NCBI RefSeq assembly: GCF_029714405.1
Contig: NZ_CP121650.1
Location: forward strand, 3,167,001-3,231,000
Reading direction: 5' to 3'
Length of the DNA: 64,000 nucleotides
Origin: Bradyrhizobium sp. CB82
GTDB lineage: Bacteria > Pseudomonadota > Alphaproteobacteria > Rhizobiales > Xanthobacteraceae
Below are positions 18,609 through 28,105 of this stretch, one piece after another (position 1 is the first letter of the stretch; every line of letters begins with the position of its first letter). The translations under genes and the position numbers were made by a program. The notes beneath the pieces are model-generated. The model did not search any database. It saw only the letters and a program-made list of their open reading frames with translations, and had not been told where the DNA came from.

Positions 18609-19812
18609 CGCGGGCCCTGATACTGGCGCTGCTCGGCAAATTGATCAGCCGCCGCTCGATCGATTCCGCCGTCGGCAAGTCGCCGCGCGGGCTTGTCGCA
18701 TACATCGGCAGCTTGTGCATCAGTGTCCATACCGGACGCGCGCCGAAACCCGCGTCGTTCAGCGCGGCGAGCACGTCGTCGCGCTGGTCGGCATGAGCCT
18801 CGTCGAGCAGGATCGCATTCAGCCAATAGTTGCTCGTGGTGCCCGCAGGCTCGCGCGAGAAGCGCACGCCGGGAACATGCGCGAAGGCGTGCTCATAGGC
18901 TGCAGCGAGCTTGCGCTTGCTCTTGAGGAATCCGTCGAGCTGCTCGAGCTGAGCGCAGCCCAGCGCCGCATTCAGGTTGGGCAGGCGGTAGTTGAAGCCG
19001 ACCTCGTCATGCATGAAGGCCCATTTGTGCGGTAGCTTCGCCGTCGTCGTCAGATGTTTCGCGCGTCGCCCGAGCTCTTCGTCATCGGTGAGGATGGCGC
19101 CGCCGCCGCCGGTCGTGACGATCTTGTTGCCGTTGAAGCTGAGCGCCGCCAGGCGGGCCTGGGACCCGACGGCGTGGCCCTTGTAGGTCGAGCCGAGCGA
19201 TTCGGCGGCGTCCTCGACCAGCGCGATGTTCCAGTCTCTTGCCAGCGCGGCGATCCCGTCCATGTCCACGGGGTGACCGAAGGTGTGCATCGGCGCGATG
19301 GCGGCGATCCGGCGGCCGGTCTCGCGGTTGATCGTGCCGTTCGCGGTCCGCTCCGCAACCGCATCGAGGCGCGCGGCGAGCGCGCGCGGGTCCATGCCGA
19401 GCGTTTCGAGGGAACTGTCGACGAAATGCGGAGTCGCACCGCAATAGGCGATGGCGTTCGTCGTCGCGATGAAGGTCAGCGCCGGCGAGATCACTTCATC
19501 GCCGGGCTCGACGCGCGCGAGCCGGAAGCAGGCGTGAAGTGCCGCCGTTCCGTTGACCACCGCGACGGCGCGACGGGCGCCGGTCACCTCCTCGAGCATG
19601 CGCTCGAAGCGGTCGACGAACTTTCCGACCGAGGAGACGAAGGTGCTCTTGATGCATTCCTCGAGATAGGCAATCTCGTTGCCGGCAAAGACCGGCTCGT
19701 GCAGGCCGAGCACGCCGTTCGGCGTTCCTACGGCGCGCCGCACCGCGTCGACGACGGCTCTTGGTTCGAAAATGGACCTGGTCACGACGATGCCCACTGC
19801 CTCCTCAGACAT
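18601..19812 (-). CDS. legC: PLP-dependent 4-aminotransferase of the legionaminate pathway (LegC)
   Basis: A 403-residue DegT-family enzyme that aminates C4 of the NDP-4-keto-6-deoxy-GlcNAc made by LegB. It has ALVEDAAESLGSTYKG with the PLP aspartate, then LSFNGNKIVTTGGGGAIL carrying the Schiff-base lysine. LegC members have N-terminal extensions compared with other DegT enzymes, and this protein has about 35 extra residues before the LHEPVFAGNEIAYL segment. It overlaps legB by eight bases and legG by eight bases, supporting translational coupling. It is a different subfamily from the DegT enzyme at 614-1735. Confidence 0.88.
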   Translation of the reverse strand: MSEEAVGIVVTRSIFEPRAVVDAVRRAVGTPNGVLGLHEPVFAGNEIAYLEECIKSTFVSSVGKFVDRFERMLEEVTGARRAVAVVNGTAALHACFRLARVEPGDEVISPALTFIATTNAIAYCGATPHFVDSSLETLGMDPRALAARLDAVAERTANGTINRETGRRIAAIAPMHTFGHPVDMDGIAALARDWNIALVEDAAESLGSTYKGHAVGSQARLAALSFNGNKIVTTGGGGAILTDDEELGRRAKHLTTTAKLPHKWAFMHDEVGFNYRLPNLNAALGCAQLEQLDGFLKSKRKLAAAYEHAFAHVPGVRFSREPAGTTSNYWLNAILLDEAHADQRDDVLAALNDAGFGARPVWTLMHKLPMYATSPRGDLPTAESIERRLINLPSSASIRARDE

Positions 19813-20824
19813 TGTAGACGTCAGCCTTGTAGCGGCTGAGATTGGATGGATTGGTGAACCAGCTCACCGTCTTCTCGATGCCACGGCGCATGCCGTCCAC
19901 GCCGCCGAATGCTGGAACCCAGCCGAGCTGCTGGCGCGCCCTGGAATTGTCGGCCCACAGGCGCTCGACCTCGCTGCCAGCCGGCCGCAAGCGCGCTTCG
20001 TCGGTCTCGATCTCGATGGTCGTTCCCATCGTGTCAGCGATCATCTGCGCGGTCGCACCAACCGAGATTTCGAAGCCGCTGCCAAGATTGATGGTTTGGC
20101 CGAGCACCTGGTCGGAGGGCGCGGTAAGACCCGCAATCAGGCCGCGCGCGGTGTCGGTGACGAACGAGAAGTCGCGCGTCGGGCTGACGGCACCGAGGCG
20201 GATCTTACGCTTGCCGGTTGCGATCTGACTGATGATGGTGGGGATGACCGCGCGCGCCGATTGCCGGGGGCCAAAAGTGTTGAATGGCCGGATGACGACG
20301 ACGGGCATGTCGAACGAGGCGTGGAAGGACAGCGCCATCTGGTCAGATGCGATCTTGGAGGCGGAGTAGGGCGATTGGCCCACCAGCGGATGGCTCTCCT
20401 TGATCGGAACGCTCTGTGCCGTGCCGTAGACTTCGCTGGTCGAGGTTTGCACGAAGCGCCGCACGCCGGCCATGCGCGCAGCCTGCAGCACGTTCACGGT
20501 GCCGCGGACATTGGTCTCGACGTACGAGTCGGGCGCGACGTAGGAGAACGGGATCGCGATCAGCGCCGCCAGATGCAGCACGTCGGTGCAGCCGCTCGCC
20601 GCGCCAATCATGAAATGGGGATCGCGGATATCGCCGGCGACGACTTCGACCGATGCCATCACGTCGGATGCAACGGTGTCGAGCCAGCCCCACGAGTTGA
20701 AGGAGTTGTAGTAGACGACAGCCTTGACGCGGGCCCCGGCCTTCACCAGCTCCTCGACGACATGCGAGCCGATGAAGCCGTCGCTGCCGGTGACGAGGAC
20801 GCGGGCGTCCTTAAGTTCTTTCAT
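19805..20824 (-). CDS. legB: NDP-N-acetylglucosamine 4,6-dehydratase (LegB)
   Basis: A 339-residue extended SDR starting at MKELKDARVLVTG; a TTG four codons upstream is a weaker alternative. The GSDGFIGSHV NAD-binding motif is near residues 14-23 and SPYSASKIASD holds the catalytic Y and K. TSTSEVYGTAQ supplies the T and E needed for the dehydration half-reaction. It makes the 4-keto-6-deoxy intermediate aminated by LegC and retains C5 configuration, unlike PseB-type inverting enzymes. It is the first gene of the leg operon; the 155 bases upstream separate it from the heptose-type fusion gene. Confidence 0.88.
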   Translation of the reverse strand: MKELKDARVLVTGSDGFIGSHVVEELVKAGARVKAVVYYNSFNSWGWLDTVASDVMASVEVVAGDIRDPHFMIGAASGCTDVLHLAALIAIPFSYVAPDSYVETNVRGTVNVLQAARMAGVRRFVQTSTSEVYGTAQSVPIKESHPLVGQSPYSASKIASDQMALSFHASFDMPVVVIRPFNTFGPRQSARAVIPTIISQIATGKRKIRLGAVSPTRDFSFVTDTARGLIAGLTAPSDQVLGQTINLGSGFEISVGATAQMIADTMGTTIEIETDEARLRPAGSEVERLWADNSRARQQLGWVPAFGGVDGMRRGIEKTVSWFTNPSNLSRYKADVYNV

Positions 20825-20979
20825 GCCGGACCCCAAACGCGATTAATCCAGTCTTCCCAATAGGATGGCGCTATAGCACACTGGCGGTTGCGTGCAACAG
20901 AGCAGCCTTTTCGTCAGCGCCAAGTGCCCGCTTATGCTGCACTTTTTGATGGCACGTCGGATCGGGCTGGCCGGCCCGC

Positions 20980-22182
20980 CTAGGCCTTGCCGGTCGAACC
21001 GAGTCGTTCCCTGACGTATGCCTCGAGGTTGCCGCCCTCGAACAGATGGCCAGCCACGCCAGCGGCCTGAGCGGCCTCCATGTCGCTTGCCTTGTCACCG
21101 ATCACCATGCTGCGCGACATGTCGACCGGGAAGCGCGTGACGAGGTCGGTAATCATGCCGGGTGCCGGCTTGCGGCGATCGCTGGTACGGCAATAGCGCG
21201 CAATGGTGCCGTCCGGGTGGTCCGGGCAATACTCGAACGCGTCGATATGGGCGCCGATCAGCGCCATCTGGTCCGCCATCCAGCGATGCAGCGCCACGAC
21301 GTGCTGCTCCTCGTAATAGCCGCGCGCGATGCCGGACTGGTTGGTGATGACAAAGGCGAAGTATCCGGCATCGTTGACGGCTTTCACGGCTTCGCGCGCG
21401 CCGTCGATCCATTCGAGCTTGTCTGCCTCGTAGGCATAGCCGGAATCATGGTTGAGCACGCCGTCGCGATCGAAGAACACGGCCGGCCGCCGCAGCTTCT
21501 CGCGCAGCTCGCGGTCGGCGCGCGCGAGATCCTCAGGAATGCCGATGTCGATGAAATAGCCCCGATAGGCCGTGCCGTGCAGCGCGTCCTGTGCAACAAG
21601 AGAGGGGAACACGTCCTGCTCGAGCGAGGCGGGAAGCGTTGTGATGCCTGCTACGACGGATTTATTGACGACGTAGACGCCTGCGTTCACAGGCCCCGTG
21701 GCGCCCGCACCGGGCGCGACAAATGCCCGCACGACGTCGCCCTCCAGTACGACGCGGCCGTAGCGGTCGCCCTCGACGCCGGCGCGCAGCGCCATGTGGA
21801 CGCCGTCAGCGCGCGCGTGGGCGATCAGGTCCAGCAGGTTGAAGTCGAACAGCGAGTCGCCATTGAGCAGCAAAAAGCGGTCATGGAGAAGAGGGCTCGC
21901 ATGAACCAGCGCGCCCGCAGTGCCGAGCGGCTCCGTTTCCCGCGACACGATGATTCGTGCGCGGCCCCGGCTTGCCCCGGAATACCGCGTCTCGACGAGT
22001 TCGGCCTTGTGGCCTGCGAGGAGCAGGATCTCGTCGAACAAATCGTAGCGGGCGACTTCATCGATCAGCGTGTCCAGGAACGGCTGCCCGCCGACCTCAA
22101 GCATCGGCTTGGGCACGGCCCTGGTTCGCTCGCCAAGCCGCGTGCCGAGCCCGCCGACGAGAATGACGGCCTGTCTCAGCAT
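20980..22182 (-). CDS. Bifunctional sugar-phosphate nucleotidyltransferase / GmhB-like phosphatase
   Basis: A 400-residue fusion. Residues 1-230 are an NTP-transferase (ILVGGLGTRLGERT at 7-20, KPMLEVGGQP, LNGDSLFD). Residues 232-400 are a HAD phosphatase of the histidinol-phosphatase/GmhB group (VFFDRDGVLN at 235-244, VITNQSGIARGYY at 278-290, MVIGDKASDM). The pair matches HddC and GmhB, the guanylyl-transfer and C7-dephosphorylation steps of GDP-D-glycero-D-manno-heptose synthesis. The GmhB zinc loop is altered: YCPDHPDG and YCRTSDRRKP keep C, H and one cysteine, but an arginine stands where the last CRKP cysteine is expected. A general sugar-1-phosphate function remains possible. Confidence 0.8.
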   Translation of the reverse strand: MLRQAVILVGGLGTRLGERTRAVPKPMLEVGGQPFLDTLIDEVARYDLFDEILLLAGHKAELVETRYSGASRGRARIIVSRETEPLGTAGALVHASPLLHDRFLLLNGDSLFDFNLLDLIAHARADGVHMALRAGVEGDRYGRVVLEGDVVRAFVAPGAGATGPVNAGVYVVNKSVVAGITTLPASLEQDVFPSLVAQDALHGTAYRGYFIDIGIPEDLARADRELREKLRRPAVFFDRDGVLNHDSGYAYEADKLEWIDGAREAVKAVNDAGYFAFVITNQSGIARGYYEEQHVVALHRWMADQMALIGAHIDAFEYCPDHPDGTIARYCRTSDRRKPAPGMITDLVTRFPVDMSRSMVIGDKASDMEAAQAAGVAGHLFEGGNLEAYVRERLGSTGKA

Positions 22183-22253
22183 GGGGGATGGCCGTTACAT
22201 AGCAACGCCATTGCCAGCGCGAAGCATCTCGGATGGGTTGAGATCATCTTCAA

Positions 22254-23717
22254 CTATTGCGTTGCCCTAGGTTGGAAGTGTTGTCCAATGAACCCGAACT
22301 TAGTCGCAAGCCAGCGGGGGCGGACCATGGCAATGGCCCATGGTACGAGTGGTAATCCGGCACGAGCAAGTCTGGATTCCAGAATCAGAGCGATCGCCAG
22401 TGCGGCGACCTTGATCCAGTAGCTTTCCACGGTCACGAAATTGAGCATGCCGCCGATGTACATCACGTGGAAGCCGTACAGCACGTAGAGGGCCAGAAAT
22501 GCGGATGAATATCGTCCGAGCATCGCGCCTTTCACGATCAGGGCGGTCAATAATGCGGCAGTGAAGCCGCAGCCGAAAAGAAATGGCCAGGCGTAGATGG
22601 GACCGAACAATTCAAAGAAGATCTCCGGAAATCCGCCGGCAAACTGGAAGCCTCCGAATATGTGTTCGGACGTGCGGGGCTCGCCGATTGTTTCCAGCAT
22701 CAGATATTGCGGTGTTGTGTTCTTGTTAGGATCCAGCGGGCGCTGAAATAGGAAATCGTAGACAGAATCGGGCTGCCAATGATTAAGGACGAACACGCGC
22801 TCGTAGGAAATCCAACCCATTTCGCTCGGCTGGATCAGCAGGCGCTCCCAGAATTGGGACGCGACCTGAGAGCCTTCATAACCGCGGACACTGACCAGAT
22901 TGTTATAGATGGCTGTGGCGGCCAAGAGGGCGGCGAGCGAAATGCCCGCGCCGATTATTGCAATCTCGCGCGTGCCAAATACTTGTCTAATCCAGTCAAA
23001 CGGCACCTTCGATCGCTCGGCGGCACCCTGTGCAACGATTGCAGATGACGGAATGACGAAGAAGCTCAGCAGGCTGTAGAATGCCGAAAAACGATTGCCA
23101 GTAAGGAACATGTAGGCGAGCAGGATCACGAGCAGTCCCAGATAGCGGACATCGGTCCTGCGATTTCGCAACCATTCCGCGGCAAACATGATGCCCCACC
23201 AGAATGTGAGGAAATTGCCGTACCTAACGAGCCACCGGTGCGCCGCGCCGGCCATCTCCGCCGTGTAAGCATAGCGCTCAACGTGCGCAAACAGCGGAAT
23301 GGAGCCGTGGCGCAGCATGTCAACAAACACGTAACCGAGGAACAGGGCCGACAGCACGATCGTCAGATCCGAGAGCGTCAGCATCCCCTGCTGCGCTCGG
23401 CGGCGGTCGATCGCGTCACGCCAGGAGCTGATCACGCTCGGCCGCAGCACCATGACAAAGGGTATAAGTGTCACGAAATAGGCCAGCACGTGCAGCGGCG
23501 TTGCAAGGCCAGGGCCGATGTAGCGAAGGGTCTGGGACGACCATACGGGACCAGCCAAGTCGATGAAGGTGGTCGATGCTGTGCGCCAGACAAAGGTGAA
23601 CAGGATGAAGAAGAACCCCAGAAAGATCACAGGCCGGTAGGCTGCCAGGAAAAGAACAAACAAGCAGAATGCGCTCGTCGAAAAAGCGACTGCGACCTGG
23701 TCTGGGAGGGCAGACAT
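22254..23717 (-). CDS. Polytopic membrane protein, second candidate polymerase (Wzy-like)
   Basis: A 487-residue protein with about ten to twelve hydrophobic segments. Two large loops stand out: residues 85-115 (cytoplasmic-looking, basic) and roughly 275-365, the latter polar and rich in aromatic residues (SEMGWISYERVF, QRPLDPNKNTTPQ). Such a long periplasmic loop late in the protein fits O-antigen polymerase topology. It lies immediately upstream in transcription of nothing related but downstream of the Wzz-like gene, an arrangement in keeping with polymerase plus chain-length regulator. No family motif is visible, so the call is from topology and context. Confidence 0.58.
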   Translation of the reverse strand: MSALPDQVAVAFSTSAFCLFVLFLAAYRPVIFLGFFFILFTFVWRTASTTFIDLAGPVWSSQTLRYIGPGLATPLHVLAYFVTLIPFVMVLRPSVISSWRDAIDRRRAQQGMLTLSDLTIVLSALFLGYVFVDMLRHGSIPLFAHVERYAYTAEMAGAAHRWLVRYGNFLTFWWGIMFAAEWLRNRRTDVRYLGLLVILLAYMFLTGNRFSAFYSLLSFFVIPSSAIVAQGAAERSKVPFDWIRQVFGTREIAIIGAGISLAALLAATAIYNNLVSVRGYEGSQVASQFWERLLIQPSEMGWISYERVFVLNHWQPDSVYDFLFQRPLDPNKNTTPQYLMLETIGEPRTSEHIFGGFQFAGGFPEIFFELFGPIYAWPFLFGCGFTAALLTALIVKGAMLGRYSSAFLALYVLYGFHVMYIGGMLNFVTVESYWIKVAALAIALILESRLARAGLPLVPWAIAMVRPRWLATKFGFIGQHFQPRATQ

Positions 23718-23762
23718 CTTCTTGAAATCAACACGACGTGGATAGGCGCATCTTTACGCTTT

Positions 23763-24629
23763 TCACGCTCCGGATCCTCTACGTGGGCCCACGGCCAGAG
23801 CGAGAATGCTCATCGCCGCAATCATAACAAGGCCGGCCAAAATGGACGCCCTCAGCGTTCCGATCGAGCGAGAGGCCATGGGAGAAATAGCGGCGTTTAG
23901 CTGCACAACCGTAGGCTCGCTCATCTCTGCCAGATTCTCGCCGGTCTGAATACGATCCTTCAACTGGTTCCAGGCTGGAATCGCCGCAGTTACGGTGGGC
24001 ACGATCGGCGGGCGGATATTGTCGGCGGGCTCCGGGGTCAGGATACGGGCGTTGATACTGTCGTTCGATTTCTCGATTTGAGCCACCCGTGCTTTGGCGT
24101 CCTCGATCTGGGCCCGCAGGGGTTGCAGGCGCTGCTTGAGCAGGGCGCCGTGCGCCTCGCTGATTTCCGCAGCCAGGGCGGCGAGCGCCGCCTGAACATC
24201 GGCGGAAGAGCCTGCCGAAAGTTCGACTGCTATGTCACGGTCGCTTTCCAGAATTATGCCGCGCAGGCTGGACGCGACCATGATCTTGGAAAAGCTCGAG
24301 GTCTTAGGATCAAGGGCCGCGCGACTGGCGACCTTTTCCTTGAAGGCCTGATCCGAAATCCGTGCGACCAGGCTCCGCGGAGGCTCGAGCGGAGCCAGCG
24401 GAGGGCCAGACAGCTGCAAGACAAAAGCGGCCGGCGGGGCCATTCCGATCGTCACGGTTGTCTTGCCGGTCCAGGCTTGTACGGGTTTCGGCTCGTAGAG
24501 GGCAAATGTCAGCACGGCGGCGGCCAAGGCCGCGCCTGCGATCGGGAGTTTGAATTTCCAGAGCCGCGCTCCGATGAACTTCAAAACACTCCTCGCATCC
24601 GGTGCTGTGTCCGAATTGTACTGATCCAC
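23763..24629 (-). CDS. Wzz-like polysaccharide chain-length determinant / copolymerase
   Basis: A 288-residue protein read from a GTG at 24629 preceded by AGGGGC five bases upstream. The frame is open 23 codons further, but with arginine-rich non-homologous-looking sequence. There is one membrane segment at about 30-48 and a second near the C-terminus (LRASILAGLVMIAAMSILAL). A periplasmic domain of about 200 residues lies between them, containing a coiled-coil-like stretch (LLKQRLQPLRAQIEDAKARVAQ). This two-helix layout is that of Wzz/PCP proteins that set polymer length. No C-terminal tyrosine kinase domain is present. A weak hairpin (24739-24756) lies in the upstream gap. Confidence 0.68.
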   Translation of the reverse strand: MDQYNSDTAPDARSVLKFIGARLWKFKLPIAGAALAAAVLTFALYEPKPVQAWTGKTTVTIGMAPPAAFVLQLSGPPLAPLEPPRSLVARISDQAFKEKVASRAALDPKTSSFSKIMVASSLRGIILESDRDIAVELSAGSSADVQAALAALAAEISEAHGALLKQRLQPLRAQIEDAKARVAQIEKSNDSINARILTPEPADNIRPPIVPTVTAAIPAWNQLKDRIQTGENLAEMSEPTVVQLNAAISPMASRSIGTLRASILAGLVMIAAMSILALAVGPRRGSGA

Positions 24630-24794
24630 GATGCCCCTGACAAAAGTCGTAGCGCCCCCGCCACGTGGATTTCTAGCTGTGGTTCTCCTCCAGGGCAACC
24701 CCGCGAAGCAGTCTTATTGAGCCGGCCATCGTCTTTGCCGTCCCTGCGAGGGGACGAGCCGAACAAACGATGATCAAGTCGTTACGCAAACGTC

Positions 24795-26300
24795 TTAGTG
24801 GGCGAGCACCACCGTGGACTTGTTGTAAAAGCGTGCAATGCAGTCGTTCGGCAGCTGCAGTGGGGTTTCCTTGAGTTCATCACCCGCCAAGAGGTGCGGC
24901 ATCGCGGTGCGGCGGGAGATAGTGACGTCTGCGTCGCTGGTTGTGGAGAGAAGCGAGTTTCTGGCGAGGCTCTCACGCCAGTAGACGACAAGCTGCGGCC
25001 ATTCGTCTCTCAGCTGTACGTAGGTAGGGGCCCCGGTTACCGGCAGGATCTGCCACGTTCCGAACGCGACGACGAGGAGGGCGGCGACGCCTGCCGTTCG
25101 TGGCATTTCGTTCTTCTGAAATTGAAGCAATGCGCCCAAGACGGCTTGGACCCAGATGACAATGCAGGTCGTCAGGAGCATGACCTCAACAGCAACAAGT
25201 TCGTTTCTCGCTCTGAGCGCAAGCACCTCGCCAGTGCTATAGGCGCCGATGAAGTAGGACGAGAATGCCCACAGCGCACCGAGGCAGAGCAGGCCGATGG
25301 CAAACAGGGTATTCTGCGCGGCCGTCTTGAACGATAACCGACTGGCGGTGGCGATGCCAAAGCAGACGGCCAGAATTCCGAACGACTGAACAGCCTCCAG
25401 CCCGCCCAGAAAGATCGCGTAATCGGCGAGATAGATGAGCGCGCTATCCAGTGACGCGCCGATGTTGCCGCTTTGCTGATAGGCTGCGAGCCGAATGGCA
25501 TTGCTGGGTGAAAAAAACACGACGCAATAGCTCAGGAGGATGGTCGCGATGATGGCCACGTGGTACCCGGCCTGAGCCTCGCGCCGCATTACCAAAACCC
25601 TGAACAGCAGCGACAACACGGCTGCGCCGAGGAGGAAGAATGCCGTGAATTCATTGAACATGGCGGTGAACGCGCAGACGAGAATGACAAGACAAATCGA
25701 AAAAATGCCGATCCGACTTCGGTTCAGCGCGACACTGGTTGCCCAGGCCGCAAAGAGCGACGCGCCGACAGCAGCCGTCAAATAGCAGGCTTCGCCCGTC
25801 ACCCAGTAGACGAACTCGCTGATGTTTGGGACAAGGCTCAAAATCAGAGTGCTCGACAGCAAGCCAAGCAGGCCGCCGAGGAGATAATCGTCCGTCCGTA
25901 ACAGCAATATTGCCGAAATCGTCATGGCTGCAGCGAACAGGACGATGACGAAGGCGTTGAAGATCGGATAGACGACAAAAAGATCGAGCCCGGTGGCGCT
26001 CGCCAGCAGGGAAGGGATGGTGATGATCACCAGCGCGGGCAATCGTCCAGTCACCGACACGTAATATTGGTGGACGGCCCCGACTGCCTGCCCGAGGGTG
26101 CTTGAGGCCAGGCAGAAATCGTCGGTCGATGGACTGCTGTAGAGCGCGGCTGAGGCGAAGGGCAGAAGATACCACAGGGGGATAAACCAAAGCAGGGCGT
26201 ATCCGAACCGTGTGACAATCGAAATTGCGGGGGGGACTTTGGTACGATCGGGCATTGCAGCTGATCGATCCGCTTCGGTGCCGGCTTGCAGCGAGTTCAT
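24795..26300 (-). CDS. GT-C-like integral membrane protein
   Basis: A 501-residue protein with about eleven membrane segments. An acidic pair, D60-D61, lies in the first extracytoplasmic loop (SPSTDDFCLAS), the place where GT-C glycosyltransferases keep their catalytic aspartates. The last 90 residues are soluble. It may transfer a sugar from a polyprenyl-phosphate donor to the polymer in the periplasm, like GtrC/OafT-type proteins. The GtrB-like enzyme at 28106-29050 in the same transcript could make that donor. Substrate unknown, and no strong family signature is visible. The ATG at 26255 is an alternative start. Confidence 0.62.
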   Translation of the reverse strand: MNSLQAGTEADRSAAMPDRTKVPPAISIVTRFGYALLWFIPLWYLLPFASAALYSSPSTDDFCLASSTLGQAVGAVHQYYVSVTGRLPALVIITIPSLLASATGLDLFVVYPIFNAFVIVLFAAAMTISAILLLRTDDYLLGGLLGLLSSTLILSLVPNISEFVYWVTGEACYLTAAVGASLFAAWATSVALNRSRIGIFSICLVILVCAFTAMFNEFTAFFLLGAAVLSLLFRVLVMRREAQAGYHVAIIATILLSYCVVFFSPSNAIRLAAYQQSGNIGASLDSALIYLADYAIFLGGLEAVQSFGILAVCFGIATASRLSFKTAAQNTLFAIGLLCLGALWAFSSYFIGAYSTGEVLALRARNELVAVEVMLLTTCIVIWVQAVLGALLQFQKNEMPRTAGVAALLVVAFGTWQILPVTGAPTYVQLRDEWPQLVVYWRESLARNSLLSTTSDADVTISRRTAMPHLLAGDELKETPLQLPNDCIARFYNKSTVVLAH

Positions 26301-26328
26301 GCCCGGAACGCTTTCTTCGTCGAGCTCG

Positions 26329-28026
26329 TCAAGGGGCCGCCTTTCCGTCGAGCGGAACGATATTAGGGATCGGGCCGATACGAACCGAGGTGCTTGCCTC
26401 CGCGTCGAGGAATGCCTGCCGGTCGCAAAAGCGGATCAGGCAGCCATAATAGCGGGTGGATAATTCATAGTTGCTCAGGACCGGCGCCTTCGGAACAAAC
26501 TCGATCGTCGCCTGCGGACCGCGCAAATCCATGTTGCGAAACGCTGTCCCGTCCATCCGCATGGCCAGGTCTATTTCCTGAAGAACCGTCGGGCGCTCAT
26601 TTCTCCCGGTGAAGCCGAACAGGGGACGGTTGTCCCAGGCGACGTGCAAGGCGCCGGTTATCTCGCTGATCCCGTAATAGGTATGCCCGGGATAGTCGAG
26701 GAAGCCATCGACCAGATTGAACACCGCCGCAGGCGGCTCGCGATAACCGCGCTGCAGCTGGTCGATCATGGCTGACTGCCGAATCCATCTGGCCTGCTGA
26801 TGGAAATAGCTGTTCCAGAGCGAGCAAAGATTGACCGAGAGAACCAGTGCGCAGAGGGCATAACCGACGAATTTGTTGGAAGCGTGCTGCACGACACGAA
26901 GGATCGAGACGAGAATGAAGCCAAGAGGAATACCAAAAAGGATCAAGTGCCGTGATTCGTAAAAATGACCGGTCGGCGAGATGCCGACGCTGATATAGGG
27001 CAGCGCGCAGACGATGAAGAGCATGATCCCGGCGACGGCCGGCCAGATCAGGTCGCGTGGCAACGTCTGCGGACGGCTTACGGCAATCCTGCTCTGCCAC
27101 AAAGCCAAGGCCACAAACGCGACGCCGGCAACAAGCGACAGGATGACAGGCAAGCGGGATTGCGCGGCAAGATCGATCGCGTTGAGGAAGGGTTCGCAGG
27201 TGCCCCATCGCACGAATTGCCGCAGCTGAACAAGCGTATCGCCAAGCGCGGGGATCCGGATCAGATAGTAGTCGCGGTAAGGACCGACCTTGGGAAAGAA
27301 ATAGTTGGTCGAGACCCAGTAAACGAAGGGAACCGCAAGGTAGTCTGCAAAGCGTTTTGCCGATTGAGCGAGGCGGCGCGCTATCGACTGCTTGCGGCCT
27401 TCGTCGGGTTTGATCAGCCAAATGCCGGCCAGCAAGCCAACGAAGTAGACGACGATCATCGAGTTGATCGCGAAGCTGCAGAAGATTGCAACGAGGCTCA
27501 CGAGCCGTAAACCGACGTTTGGACGGCGTGAACTTGCGATGCCGGCAAAGAGATCGAGCCCGAGGCAGAGCAGAGCGAAGCTGAAGATATATGGAGCGGT
27601 GATCTTGGTCGCCCAGTCACGGAAGCCTGCGTAGGTCCACACGAGGAAGACAACGCACGACGTCTCGAAGTCGGAAAGAATCCGCAGGTGAGTCAGAAAA
27701 GATCGCAGGCTCAGGGCGCCGATTGCGATCCCCGCCAGCGCAAGCCCGTTCATGAAGAGCGTCGGATAGCCGGTAAAGTTGGCCATCGCGCAGTAAATGT
27801 AGGTGATCGGATGCCCAGCGCCATGCAGCAGGAAGGAAATCAGCGTTTGGTATCCTGGCTTGATCTCGAACATCAGCCAATCGTCGCCGAACAGCCCATT
27901 GTTGAAGGCAAGGGGGACGTGCACGATCAGCAGGAAACCGACGAGAAGGCAGCTCGTTCGGTCCAGCAAGGCGGCGCGCGGCAGGTCGCTGTGTGCGTCG
28001 GCGCGGGACGGATTCGGCGTCAACAT
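26329..28026 (-). CDS. GT-C-like integral membrane protein
   Basis: A 565-residue protein with about twelve membrane segments, starting at the ATG at 28026, which has AGGGG five bases upstream; a GTG nine codons earlier is possible. The loop after the first membrane segment reads NNGLFGDDWLMF, placing a D48-D49 pair where GT-C enzymes have catalytic acids. The C-terminal 130 residues form a soluble domain (HTYYGISEITGALHVAW). It is followed by another GT-C-like gene and preceded by the GtrB-like enzyme, giving a one-donor, two-transferase arrangement. The function in polymer side-chain glycosylation is inference. Confidence 0.62.
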   Translation of the reverse strand: MLTPNPSRADAHSDLPRAALLDRTSCLLVGFLLIVHVPLAFNNGLFGDDWLMFEIKPGYQTLISFLLHGAGHPITYIYCAMANFTGYPTLFMNGLALAGIAIGALSLRSFLTHLRILSDFETSCVVFLVWTYAGFRDWATKITAPYIFSFALLCLGLDLFAGIASSRRPNVGLRLVSLVAIFCSFAINSMIVVYFVGLLAGIWLIKPDEGRKQSIARRLAQSAKRFADYLAVPFVYWVSTNYFFPKVGPYRDYYLIRIPALGDTLVQLRQFVRWGTCEPFLNAIDLAAQSRLPVILSLVAGVAFVALALWQSRIAVSRPQTLPRDLIWPAVAGIMLFIVCALPYISVGISPTGHFYESRHLILFGIPLGFILVSILRVVQHASNKFVGYALCALVLSVNLCSLWNSYFHQQARWIRQSAMIDQLQRGYREPPAAVFNLVDGFLDYPGHTYYGISEITGALHVAWDNRPLFGFTGRNERPTVLQEIDLAMRMDGTAFRNMDLRGPQATIEFVPKAPVLSNYELSTRYYGCLIRFCDRQAFLDAEASTSVRIGPIPNIVPLDGKAAP

Positions 28027-28105
28027 GTTGCCCCTAGACGGTTGTGCCGGCACGGCGCCTGTTTGCTGTCAGTTCGACATCAGCGCCCGAGCGCCAGAGA
28101 ACAGC

